A stretch of 64,000 nt of DNA from Engraulis encrasicolus. Lineage: Eukaryota > Chordata > Actinopteri > Clupeiformes > Engraulidae. The notes under the pieces were generated by a model. That model was not told the DNA's origin. It saw only the letters and a list, made by a program, of their open reading frames with translations, and made no database searches. The stretch covers positions 56,436,419-56,500,418 of the forward strand of contig NC_085860.1 in the NCBI RefSeq assembly GCF_034702125.1, given 5' to 3'. The position numbers and the translations under genes are program-made. Every line of letters starts with the position of its first letter. Position 1 is the stretch's first letter. Shown piece after piece: positions 11,863-23,577 of the stretch.

Positions 11863-11868
11863 TTTATT
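11863..11868 (-). promoter_or_regulatory. Polyadenylation signal AATAAA
   Basis: AATAAA on the minus strand, about 65 bases past the stop of the C48-protease-like gene, supports 11932 as the true 3' end of the reading frame. Confidence 0.6.
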
Positions 11869-11931
11869 TCTGTAGATACTTAAACAAAACAAAAAATATA
11901 TTTACATTTAATTTACATATTTACATTACAT

Positions 11932-14900
11932 TTACATCTCGCCCTTGATGGCTGTAATTTTGTGCAGAAGGCACGCATCCACCAGGGCAAAAGTGCCCTG
12001 TAGAATTTTTGGGCCCAGCCCATGTGTGGCGAGACTATACGATTTCCAATTGCCCTCCATGGCGCTCAGCAGTTCTGCCAGGGTCTTCCTGCAAATGTAA
12101 ATTAAAATTCATTGGATAAGATAGAGGAATACAATTGTAATCCATCATCTGAATGGGAGATGCTGGGTGGGACAGGGAGCAAAGTATACTGGGTGATCAT
12201 TGGTATTGCATGGTGAGTCTGTGTGCATTCCAATATGCACCCTTGCTTCCTCCACTTGTGCTTGTGGCCTCGCCCCGCCTCCTGGCCCCTCCTCCGTGGA
12301 GAAAACAATAAAGTTTCCCAGCTGTCAGCCTAGCCACAACAACTTTTTGGGGACTGTTTTTCATTCACCATCCCAATTGCAAATGAGGAAAAGACTTTAC
12401 AATTGAGCTTTTGCAAGATATTAAAATATAATGCTGTTGTCAGCAATGTCATCATGACATATTACTTCCTGGCACGAGGCCACAAGCACAAGTGGAGGAA
12501 GCAAGGTTGCATATTGGAACGCACCCTATGTGCGGTGTGCTTCCCATGACCATCATACTGACAAACACAACTGGTAGTGCAGTAAAAATGTAAACCATTT
12601 TATTCTTTTAACTTTCTATTGAAATTGAGCATATTAGCTCAAGAATAAGACCTAGAAGAGGAGAGTATACTGTAGTTCAGCATATTTCTATGTTTCTAGT
12701 ACCTGCAGTTTTCAGCCTTGGCGATGGCTCCATGGACCCCATCGCCATCCTCCCTTGCGCAGGCTTGGCCGATGGCTTGTACTGGCATGAATTTGGCAGA
12801 CAGATAATTCAAGTTGTCCGCCAAAGCGGCACATTCCTCTACAATAACACAAAAGTAAAATGTCAGTAGGGGACCTTGAAAATTTCACCTAAAAACAAGA
12901 TTTCTTGTAGCCAACCTAACCTAGCTTATAGCTTCTATTACAGTTACCTTCTTCTACAATAACACAAAAGTATAATTTCAGTAGGGAGCTGGGAAAAAAT
13001 CCTTTAAAAATGTACCTTAAAACAAAATCAAATGCTTAGGGAATGCTTACTAAAGCACTGTAGACTCCTCTCTCTGCCTTCTCTTCCTCTTCTTCCTCTG
13101 CCTCCTCTGTCCTCTGCCTCCTCTTCCTCCTCCGTCCTCTGCCTCTTGTCCTCCTCTCTCTGCCTCCTCTTCCTCTTGTCCTCTGCCTCCTGTCCTCCTC
13201 TCTCTGCCTCCTCTTCCTCTTGTCCTCCTCCGTCCTCTGCCTCCTGTCCTCCTCTCTCTGCCTCCTCTTCCTCTTGTCCTCCTCTGTCCTCTGCCTCCTC
13301 TTCCTCTTGTCCTCCATCAATGCTGTCCAGGTCACTGTCACTGTTGTTTGACATCTATGTCACTGTCCTTTCTGGCCTCCGTCTCAGCATCTGCAAATGA
13401 GAGACAGGCATACATGTATAGGCCAGTCAATCTAAATAGTTCTTTTGCTTTATTAAGCATGCTTTTTTTCCACCAAAAAGTGTTTTTGGCACATAAAAGT
13501 GAAATTCTGCCCACTTACAAACATTATAAAACACATGTAAATAAGGTCTTAAAGCACAATCTTGTGAAACATTCCATTACAATATTACTACTCGCAGACG
13601 CACCTTTTCCTCGCAATATTGATAAACCGGGGATTATTGAAAGTTGATAGAATGTTGTTCTTTCTGGCAAATTGGAGCAATAAACAGATCTTGGGCACGT
13701 ATTACTTTTGGCATTAGCTTAATTGTTGCTGAATAGCTAAACGTTTTACAACGCGTGCAACTTTTACAGGTGCTGAACAAGTGTCGTTTAACTTCACCTA
13801 CATTGGCAACACCAAAACTTGTCTAACACAAAACGAACACCGGGTACCGAAACTTTGCTCCTCCAGCCACCTCCAATGTATTTGCTTTTTCATTGTCGGT
13901 GCCGTTGTCGCTTTCACTTCTCAGATGCTTCTCCCGCGCGCAGGATACGTCAGGGTCGCCAGCTGCGCCAGTTGATGATTTCGGCACAAAAAAAGGTTCA
14001 AAATCGCCCCCTCCTGGCCTGGCCCCCAGATCCTTAAATATCACCTGACTTGTCAATTACAGTCATGAGTTTACTGTTAAATTTGTCCTATTTGTTTATA
14101 CTATTTCTTGTTGATTGATGGAGACTGGGTCAGCAAACGTAATTGCAAAAAGTTATCTGAATCTGAATTGACATATCTGTTTAAGCAAGATTAATTTATT
14201 TGGAAAATGTGTTAAATGTGTCTTACGTGACACTGACCAGCCTATGGAAACTTTTCAAGAAAATGGTCTATTGCTCAGTGTTAATCATCAAACATGGTTA
14301 CATGCTGCCATTCCGACGTACCGTCATTCCGACATTGACGTTAAATTGTCGGAATGCTGATATTTTCTTCAGAAATGAAACGTCCCCTCATTCCGAATTT
14401 CAATTTTTCTTTTGTCGGAATGGTGGAATGTTTTTTTTTTTTCTCAACATACCAGCATTCCGACACGTGATTTCAGCACCACACGCGTGGACAGCTCACC
14501 ATGGAATAATAGGGCTGCACCAGCTGCAAAAGCCAAGAAAAAGACACACGCAAGTCAAGCCAGAATGATCGCACCCACTCAGTAATTTACTGATGATAAG
14601 GGGTGATGGCTCGTTGTGTAGCCGATATTTCATTTGCCAGTGTAAAACTGATGCTATTTGTTTTTGTGACAATTGCCTACACCGATAAACAGCGGCTTCC
14701 CTATGGTGCTTAACGTACACACACACATAATTGTCTTTAAAATAGAACCTAAATCAAGTCCATTGGCTGAATAATGATCCCCAGGAGCGCAGGATATTTT
14801 TTGGGAGAGAGACCGCTCGTGCGTCGGCAGCAATCCAACCCCCCTCCTTTTTTTTTACATGTAAAAAAATAATGATCCCCACGAGCGCAGGATATTTTTG

Positions 14901-15330
14901 GGGAGAGAGACCGCTCGTGCGTCCCCTCATTCCCCTCATTCTGAATAATGATCCCCAGGAGCGCAGGATATTTTTTGGGAGAGAGACCGCTCGTGCGTCG
15001 GCAGCAATCCAACCCCCCTCCTTTTTTTTTTACATGTAAAAAATAATGATCCCCACGAGCGCAGGATATTTTTAGGGAGAGAGACCGCTCGTGCGTCTTA
15101 ACACTTGACCGAGGTGAAAAGTGAAAAGCTGCCGAAAATAAAAAGCACAAAAGTGACAATTGCCTCAAGTTATTTTACCTTAAACCACTGAGAATGCTGT
15201 CAATCAAAATGAAGCCTCATAAGCTGTATTCAGGACAACGCTGGCATTCGGTTCGCTGACAGATGAACTTCAAATGATTTCAGCACCACATGCGTGGACA
15301 GTTCGCTGTGCGCCCCCCAGCTGCAAATGC

Positions 15331-15361
<31 letters not shown>

Positions 15362-18300
15362 GTACCTACCTGAACCTGGAACATGTGTGTCATGCTTTAA
15401 GTTTATTTATTTTGACTTTAAGTTTAAACAAGAGGTGAGAGTGAGAGTTCTTCATTCTGTCTTTTGTTTCTTTATTAGTTTCCTTTGGTGGTGTGTGGTC
15501 GTGTTCTTGTGGTGGGCTTCAACATGAATAGCCTACGTTTTCTCTATGGAGGTTGCTGTGCCTATTCAGTGTTGCTTAAAGTAGCCAAATAATATTGACG
15601 CTCTCCCCCCTGAAATATTACCACACCCCTCGCGCTTAACTCCGAAAAACAGCGCGTACCCCAACATGCGTGATAGGCCTATACTGCCGTGCAAAACAAG
15701 AACGCAGTAACTCAAAATGGTCGATTTTTTTTTTATATATCGGAAATGGGTTTTAAACTACCTCATTTGTCTTGTGTCAAAAAATGGTGGTCCAACACCG
15801 TCCTGTTTTGGAGAAAACTCATTTTGAAAGTGCAAAAATGACCAAAAAAAAGTTACTGCTTGTTGTATTAAAGGTTATGTCGTACAAAACAAAAACGCAG
15901 TAAGTCGGCGAGTTACTGCTGCACGTTCCAATGGGACTGGTTTGGGAGTAGACAGTAATACTAGCCAAGAACGCAGTAACTCCTGCAGTAACTCCATTTT
16001 GTGGCAGTAATACCAGCCAAGAACGCAGTAACTCTGTTTTTTTTGTGGCAAAAAGACACATAAATGTTGTTTTTTTGGGTTTTTTGTGTGCATTAAATTT
16101 CTATCCTAAACAAGCATTACCAGGAAGTGTCACCACCAATTTACCGACAACACAGTTGTCGCGCCATATGGGAAACTTTGAAGCCTTTTTTTCTCAGTTT
16201 GCAGTTTTCAGAGTTACTGCGTCCTTAGATTGTAGGGCAGTATATGCTTAATGGGGATGAGTCTTCCCCGACTTCAGTTGTGGTTACCACGGAGCATGGA
16301 TTTTCAGATCAACCATGTGAAAACCCCGGCAGTCCATTATCCAAAACGGAACTTTAACTTCGAATTTAGAACCACGTGTCAAAAGTCCTCGTGCAAAAGC
16401 ATCTCAAAATCTAACCTCAGCTCATTTTCACAAACACAAGGCGAGTAGTTGAGGTGAGATAACGAGATGGAAACGCAATGTGTCCCTTTCGCGGGAACCC
16501 AGCTGAGCGTTTTGGTGCGCAACAGGTTGATAATAACATGATGAAACGTTTTGTTAAAAATTGAGTTTGGTGTGTGGCCTAGACAATTCCAGAAATTAAA
16601 AACTGATTTAAAAGGCTGATCATTGCCTCTTAATTCCCACAGTAACAGCCACATTGTATTTGCTGACTTTTAAAAGCGCTTCTCCGCTTCTGTGTAGGCC
16701 TACAGTAACGTGACATTAATATCATTGGATGTGGATCTCAGCTGTCCGCCAGCATATGACACTTACATGCATGCTGAAGAACGAACAAGGAAATTGATCG
16801 TCATGAAAAAAAACGGAGACTTTATAGGCCTATTCTGTCGCAGACATGGGAATTAATTGGGCATGGGCATGCAACGCCAAGCCAGGATTGAAACACGCAG
16901 CTGATAGGATGTACTAAAGACCTGAAGCGAAATGCCAAAGACATGCTCTGATATGTAGGCCTTCCTTTTTACATTTAGCTATAATGAGATTCAGGAAATA
17001 TTTTGTGTCTTACAAAAACATATAGGACAACCTGTAGGCTACCTCAGTAGGTCGTGGCTTTGTATGTCGGGCATCAGTTCAGAAAGTTTAATAGGCTTCA
17101 TGCACATATGCACGAGTTCCAATAAATCGCAAAAGTTGAGGAGTTGCAATAAAAACCCTTTACTTAACGTGGCTACAGCATAGTAAAAAATGGTGAAGGT
17201 TCTTTTTGAATAGGCATACTTTGGGTGGCTGTTTGGACGACTGGAACATCAGTCTTTAGCCTTGTCAATTTGCGCATGGTGCAACAAGGTGTTTTTGGTT
17301 TTGGTTACCGTCAGTGGGAACAACATTATGACCCTCAAAATGATTAATGAATTAATTGCTTTTGTATGAAAGTTCGCCGATATGTCCTCAGTACTGTAGG
17401 CATCAGTTGGGTCCTCCGCATTGCGACCGCCGCTGCTGTAACCTGCGCGCCCCTATCTGCACTTAATTGGATGTTTCCACCATTTCCCCCTTTCATAGTG
17501 GAGTCCCCCAGTCTTTGTTTTTACTTATCAGTTTCGGTATTTAGGGTACATGTGCCTGCTTATCAGTGTGTCGGTTGGGCGGGTTGCTGTTTAATTCGAT
17601 GTTTGTATGACCTGAGCTGAATGCATGCAAGCAGAATGTTTGGAGTGTGAAAGTGTTGCGTGTGTTTGTTTGAACTTGGCGTTGTTGAATAAATGTGTGC
17701 GAGATGTAGGCCTAAGCTGTCTTCAGAAATTGTTTAAAACATAGCTGCTGTTAAGAACTGTACAAAGTGTCACTTTTGTGCTTTTTATTTTCGGCAGCTT
17801 TTCACTTTTCACCGCGGTCAAGTGTTAAGACGCTTAAATAATATATATATCGCGCTCGTGGGGATCATTATTTTTTTACGTGTTAAAAAAAGGAGGGGGT
17901 GGGGCGTGGATTGCTGCCGACACACGAGCGGTCTCTCCCCCAATATCCTGCGCTCATGGGGATCATTATTCAGCCAATGAACTTGATTTAGGCTCTATTT
18001 TAAAGACAATTATGTGTGTCTGTACCTTGTACTTTGTCAGTGTCACTTTTGTGCTTTTTATTTTCGGCAGCTTTTCACTTTTCACCGCGGTCAAGTGTAA
18101 GACGCACGAGCGGTCTCTCTCCCAAAAAATATCCTGCGCTTGTGGGGATCATTATTTTTTTACATTTAAGAAAAAGGAGGGTGGGGGGTGGATTGCTGCC
18201 GACGCACGAGCGATCTCTCGCACCATGACCATGGACAGCTCCCCACAAGTGTCGGAATGGTGACATTAAATTGTCGGAATGCTGATACCAAAATGTCGGA

Positions 18301-18960
18301 ATGACGGGATGTCGCAATGGCGTCATGTCGGAATGGTGCTATGTCGGAATGACGAGTGCCCCCCATCAAACATAACACCTACGAACTTCACCTACCTTCT
18401 ATTTGTATCCCCAACTCCTGTAATAGCAAAGTTGCCAGCCTCTCTCGCTCCAGGGCAATGGGGAGGCACTCCAGGTACCCCTGTGCTCCCCCCAGGATCA
18501 TCTCTGCGAACTGAAAAAGGAATATTATAATCATATAAAGACATTGTGCATGATTAACAGGCATCAGGCACCATTAATGTAATACTATCTAATAATGCAT
18601 CCCGGGAGACTAAAATATCTGCATAAATGTACGGTTTGTATTGTAGTAGGAGTCACTTAATGTAACATAACCAAATTTTTACCAGGATGCAGTATACACC
18701 ACACGACACACTATCTGTCTGTATGCAGTGGTCCTGGGGTACAAGGGTGAAAGGCCCTGGGCAACCTCTGCTGGCAGCAAATGAGCTGTAAGTTTAGAGA
18801 AAAACATTGTTAGGAGATGCTTACTGACTATTCAATATTACATCTTACAAAGCAGTACAAAACCAATGTACCTCCAATTCCGCATGATTTTAGAGACATT
18901 CTCAGGTTTTTCCCCCAGGGAGTCCACGAAGCACACAGTTTTCAGTACCATATTGCAAAA
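11932..18960 (-). CDS. Ulp1/SENP-like (C48) cysteine protease, partial, frame break in exon with acidic repeat
   Basis: Six exons with GT-AG boundaries: 18960-18872, 18785-18683, 18510-18396, 13390-13051, 12838-12703, 12088-11932. The first carries FVDSLGEKPENVSKIMRNW, whose Asp matches the Ulp1 catalytic D (DSL). The second carries QTDSVSCGVYC, the catalytic-Cys/oxyanion motif; the third continues FAEMILGG. C48 enzymes cut isopeptide bonds of SUMO-like modifiers. The expected catalytic-His exon (HW-type) was not found upstream, so the gene is 5' incomplete here. In the 13390-13051 exon the protease frame stops at 13338 while the other frame (SNNSDSDLDSIDGGQ, acidic repeat) continues in phase into two further exons ending at 11932; the exon sum is one base off a codon multiple. 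An AATAAA lies at 11868-11863. Similar proteases occur in host genes and in large transposons; multi-exon structure slightly favours a host-type gene, now possibly decayed. Confidence 0.72.
12222..12526. mobile_element. MITE with ~50-bp terminal inverted repeats in the last intron
   Basis: GTGCATTCCAATATGCACCC plus CTTCCTCCACTTGTGCTTGT on the left are mirrored by the inverted arm at about 12475-12526. 305 bp, no coding. It occupies most of the intron between the last two exons of the C48-like gene. The target duplication was not resolved. Confidence 0.7.
13063..13315 (-). repeat. Acidic minisatellite (GAGGAAGAGG-type) inside a coding exon
   Basis: On the minus strand, imperfect units encode E/D/G/Q/R-rich sequence (GGQEEEEAED and variants). 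Repeat slippage here can explain the frame disagreement in the host exon. Confidence 0.75.
15682..16242. mobile_element. 561-bp MITE nested in the 4-kb element
   Basis: The left end TACTGCC...ACGCAGTAACTC is mirrored by GAGTTACTGCGT...GGCAGTA on the right; about 34 bp of inverted similarity with a few mismatches. TA lies outside both ends (15680-15681, 16243-16244), as for Tc1/mariner-type MITEs. The interior repeats GCAGTAACTC several times. Confidence 0.75.
16243..17770. other. Unclassified interior of the 4-kb element
   Basis: No transposase motif or exon recognised. Short frames (for example 17366-17620) have no family signature. Confidence 0.4.
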
Positions 18961-20200
18961 CTATACCGAAAATGGGAAAAGACACGAGCAAAGGTTAAAT
19001 GAGAATCTGAACCACTCTAAAATCTCTACATGCCTGCTGAAAATTCGTGTTTTAGAACTTGAGGCACAAACGACTAAAAAAAAACACACACTTTACTTCA
19101 GCCCCGGGGGCGCAGAAGAGTGTTACATCAGCCCTGGGACCAGGAAAGGCTAAACTGCCCTCAAAAAAGCTATGAAATCGTATTATTTCAGCTCTGGGAC
19201 CAGGAGAGGCTAAGCTGCATTTAAAAAAAAAAAAAAAAAACCCATTAAAAAGAACACAGCCCCAACTCGCCACCGTGTAATACAATGTGCATTACCGGGC
19301 TTTCTTGTTCGCCCGTTAGCTAGCTTAGCTAGTCAGCACTTATAAGGTTACCATGGTATGACAGGCCAGGGCACGTATTGCCAGTTAAGTAACAAACACG
19401 ATTTATCATCAAACTTGTTAAATGTCTTAATATTTCACAACATAGTTCACCATGAACATACAATTACCTCGAGTTTAACGATTTCCAGCGATCTCCTTGC
19501 TCAGTGAGACAGAACTCACGCGCCTTCAAAAAATTTAGATATCCAGAATCCCGCCTCCTGCTGTCTGTGATTGGCCGAACGAGACAACCAATCACAAATG
19601 CTTCTGCCCCCAGAACATGTTTTGGTAAGCGAAACTCTCAACTGCTCCGCAGTCCCTGTTGGAATATGGCAGGCTACAACAATATGCATGTCAATAGGCC
19701 TAGCTATGGCTAGCCTAGCACTAAAAGAGAAAAGGGTATTTTACCTCGAAATCACCCACAGCTTTTGGAACCGCATACCTCTTCAAGCGACTTCTGTGTC
19801 GATGGTTCCCATTCATATCGTCTTTGGGAAATGTACACTGCACACCCGAATGTCTCTCTGTCTTAGTGTTTCCACCGGCGTGTCGATCGGTATTTTTTAA
19901 ACTAGCAGCCACTGCTTTAGTGTTTCCATGCTGCTGCTGTAAAGAGGCAACCGGTGAAAACTCACATTTACGTGCCTCCTCATCGGCGCGTCACAGCCTG
20001 GGTAGGCACAGCGACGCACCATTTCTCCACAACTCCAAAAAAAATTAAAATGCAATGAAAACGTGTTAAACTAATTGTGCTACTTCAGTAGAGCTCTCAC
20101 TTCTACAACTACTCGATCCTCATCATCTACTGGAGACTGGTCACTCACGAGACCTCACGTGACATGCTTGGCTGATGTGATCCAACCAGAGGACAAGTGT
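18961..20200. other. Upstream region of the C48-like gene, with a short duplicated segment
   Basis: A 60-70-bp unit containing CTGGGACCAGGA...GGCTAA is duplicated at about 19130-19215. A minus-strand frame from about 19912 ending at a donor-like GAG/GTAAAA near 19735 might be an upstream exon but has no motif. No catalytic-His exon of the protease was found here. Confidence 0.35.
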
Positions 20201-20227
20201 GAAAATAATAATAATAATAATAATAAT
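20201..20227. repeat. (AAT)n microsatellite
   Basis: Uninterrupted AAT/TAA trinucleotide run. It lies in an otherwise unassigned interval (20200-20936). Confidence 0.85.
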
Positions 20228-20936
20228 GATAAAAGTAGACACGTGTTTGCCTAAGGATACAGGTCACATTCAGTCCAGTAGATTGTACACGGTTATACAC
20301 CATAGGAAAAAAAAAATCCTCTTTACTATTTGTAGATATGTACAGCCATGATATCATGAATCTCCATAGTGCGTAATGTAAGCACGGGTGATGATGTGAC
20401 GCACTCGGCAATCTACTCTTACGGACTTTTGTCTCGAAAAGTTGGCTTGAGCGGAACGGAAGATATTGGCAAGGTATTGGCTTCACAAAAAACATTCTGC
20501 ACACATTTCCAGAATACATGAAGAGCTTAGGACACTTCGGTTTGTGTGTGGAGACCCTCAACATACTACGAGGTAAGTGTAATGTAGTTTTGAGGCGTGT
20601 AAGCCTTTAAAATGTTGTGTTTTTGAAATGTGTGTAACCGCCGAGATATGATGCCCCCATTCGATCATATTGCATAGCTGATATGGCTAACGAGGCTAAC
20701 GTAATATTATCAAACTTTCTCAAAATGCATCTTTTTGACTTGATTTTGCTCCAGAGTGACTGTATTTCATCCCAAACATGCAAAAATGAGGCAAACTTGT
20801 TCCAACTCCGGATAAATTCTTTAAGTAATTCAAGCTCCCTTAATGTTCTGCAGAAGTGTAATACAAGTGTGATACAAGGAATGGAGCACTTTCATAGTAA
20901 GCTGCTTTTGGGTGCCTGAGAACCTTCAAGAAGCAG
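20228..20936. other. Unassigned; possible non-coding first exon
   Basis: A strong donor-like site (CTACGAG/GTAAGTG near 20572) follows about 130 bp without repeats and precedes a 78-codon frame at 20683-20919 of no recognised family. Not enough evidence to call a gene. Confidence 0.25.
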
Positions 20937-21270
20937 GAAATGATTACGCTGGCCGGGCTATTACGTCTGAAATGCCCTTTTTTATTATGTTGGCAGGGTT
21001 ATGACATTGGTGGAAAGTTATTACATTGGTTGGTGTTAAACTTCCCACCAACGTAATAATTTCCTGCCAACTAAATTAAGTTGGCAGAAAGCTGTATATT
21101 ATGTTGGCAGGAGGTAAGAATTATTAAGGAAATGATTATGCTCGCCAGGCTATTATGTCTGAAATGGACATTTTTATTACATTCGCTGGGTTATTACATT
21201 GGTGGGAAGTTATTACGTTGGTGGGTGTCACACTTCCCACCAACGTAATAATTTTCTGCCAACGTAATAC
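20937..21270. repeat. Two tandem ~192-bp units with internal palindromes
   Basis: Units start near 20937 and 21129. Each has ATTACGTTGGTGGG-type sequence followed by its inverse (CCCACCAACGTAATAAT), so each unit can fold back on itself. GTTGGCAGG/CCTGCCAAC motifs recur throughout. Confidence 0.75.
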
Positions 21271-22271
21271 TTATTATTAGTATTTTGAACGGGTCAGAGA
21301 CACACTCACAGCGTTCACCTGAAACCTCACTGTGGCAGGTACCTATCCAATGTTTAACACCAGTCATCTTTGCTATTTGTCACCTATTATTTACCGTGTG
21401 TATTGACTGTGTTTTGTCTTGTTACAGCGGCACCAGTTTAGGAGTGTTTGTGCCGGTTTCTTCCCCTCTCTGGTTATGCTACGTTTTCCCAGTTTTAAGA
21501 TTGTGCGTAAAGTTATCCTCCAAGTCCAGTAGACGTTTTACAACAGACCAATTTTAGCATTTATCTTGAGTTTCCTCTTGCTCTTTCTCTTGTTTCAACC
21601 GAGGCTCTGGCAACGCGTACAGTGTTCCCATCTGCTCAATCTGCAGCAAGGGTTTATGTGTGTTACCACAATGTATTTATGCGTGTTTAAATGGCATGCT
21701 TAGTTTGCTGTGTCTTATTGCGTGTACGACAGCCACTGTGTGGTTGATGTGTGGCCTTCACATATGGTTGCAGTGTCTTAACCATCTATAGATTAGAACT
21801 GGGTTGGGGGGGTCACCTGGTTGCTTTAGAGTAGTGGAGCCTAGTGCATACCTGCCAACCTTTACATTTTTTTTTTTGAGTAGCAATTTATCGCGGCGCG
21901 GCAATTCACGGCGCAACAAATACCTACAAGTGAGAAAATGTGGTCAACGCAGCGCGATACCATGGGCCGCCGGCGGGCCCATCTCTGAGAGGCTACTTTG
22001 TTTTGCACACCTTGGGTTGCCAAATGTCAAGGGGGAAAATATGGGACACTTCATTCAGGCAGGGGGAGTAGGGGTCCTCTCCCAGGAAAAATGTGCTTTT
22101 CTTAGATGCAATTTCCTGCATTTTAATGCATTTTAGCCTAACATCCCGTGTATCTGGCAATTTCACCAGATTATCTTGCTCTTCACAGTACTTTGAACTA
22201 CCATACATTATTAAACTTTCATGGAAGATGTTTTTTTTGTTTCACACCATGACACCAATAAAATGCTATGG
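21271..22271. other. No recognised gene; dispersed-repeat-like stretch at 21848-22140
   Basis: Contains CATACCTGCCAACCTTTACA and later GGGAAAATATGGGAC...CAGGCAGGGGGAGTAGGGGTC, which look like parts of a fish dispersed repeat. Frames have no family signature. Confidence 0.3.
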
Positions 22272-23247
22272 TATAGTGTGCTGGAATTCAGGCCTCTAAA
22301 TTAACTTTATTGATCACCAGCCAATATGGCTGTTAATCTTACTAGTCAAACATACCACCAGTCTGGCTAGTAAGTTATCCTACAGTAGCCTACTGTATGT
22401 ACCAGCCAAACAGAGCATTTGGTCACTTGGGGGGTGTTAAGGAGCTGGTATCGAGTATATTATTTTTTGGCTGTAGAAGGTATATGTAGGGAAATGTATA
22501 ATTTGATTATATAATACAGATGCATTTCAGTGATTTTTATGAACAAAAAGTTGAATTGCAATGATTCTTACATCATTTCCCCCAATATTAATAAATGGTG
22601 ATGTCACCTACTGTGAAGAAGTATCAGCAGATTGTAGAGAAAAAGATAAAGACGGGTGTTATCTAGGCTAGGATAATATCAGGTTAATATTATTACCTTG
22701 GGGGCTAACATCAAAATCACACTTGCATCCATTCAGTAGCCTACACGTCATGTGGCTCTACCATTGACAGTATATTCTATTTACTGTCAATGGGCTCTAC
22801 TTATGAACGAGGGCTAATGGCCATTTGGAATTTCCACAGTAGAGGTGCATGCACGCTTCTTATTTCCACTTCTCTACATATTGGCCTATCTACCCTCAAT
22901 TGCCGTCATGAGTTGGCTATGTTCAGTGTTCTGCACATACATGATGACAGGATAATATATTTTATTAATAGATTGCCATACGTGATTACGGATAGTTCTA
23001 GTCGTGGAGTCATGCATATTTTGGTATGACGCACAATACCTGTTACACCTGTTCACAGAATGGGCCAAGACTCCAGTATCCTTTGTCTTTATACAGTGTC
23101 ATGGTAGGTTACGGATGTACTCCGAGCACAATCGTTACGTAGAACTATCGCTTTATTTACCCCAGTTAAAATGATCCGACGCAAAGGGAAATCGAATTTA
23201 GTTCGCTGCTAATCTGCTAATTTATAGCGCAGTAATAGCCATGACTA
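22272..23247. other. Unassigned, with a decayed hAT-MITE-like segment at the start
   Basis: CAGGCCTCTAAATTAACTTT near 22290 resembles hAT MITE ends seen elsewhere in the window, but no partner end or duplication was identified. The remainder has no recognisable gene. Confidence 0.3.
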
Positions 23248-23577
23248 TTAAAGACCTCATGACACGTGGAGACGACCCGTTTTCGTTCATTCTGAAATAA
23301 TTATTATTTTCTAATTGAGATGCATTACTGTGATAAATATGCCCGGTTCTCCTGTTATTTTCGAAATTTGAACACACGCCACTGAAGCCACAGGCCAGTG
23401 TCCCCAGTTCCAACATGGAAGATGACGTACACTCAGGAACGCCCTGTCTCTAGACTTGATTGCAGGTGCTGCCATGCCAACCGTCATCAAAGCATTAGCC
23501 TACTGACAGGAATCGCGACTAAGTTTTAATATATATATATATATAGCTACCGTATACGCCCTTTGTTCAACAAAAAC

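Larger units (their letters stand above)
14296..18363. mobile_element. 4.07-kb element with complex inverted terminal regions, in the protease intron
   Basis: A 10-bp direct repeat CATCAAACAT sits at 14286-14295 and 18364-18373. Inside each end, clusters of CATTCCGACA appear in opposite orientation. Further in, inverted blocks rich in GGATCATTATT, GCGCAGGATATT and GAGCGGTCTCTC occur (14750-15110 left; about 17850-18220 right), each also internally duplicated. No transposase frame was found. A 9-10-bp duplication with very long inverted ends recalls Mutator-like elements, but the superfamily is not proven. It also holds a GA microsatellite (15331-15360) and a nested MITE. Confidence 0.75.

Noticed and set aside
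13028..13400. Independent Glu-rich or Ser-rich proteins on either strand
   Set aside because: Open frames come from the purine-rich minisatellite; only the minus-strand frame links through splice sites to neighbouring exons.
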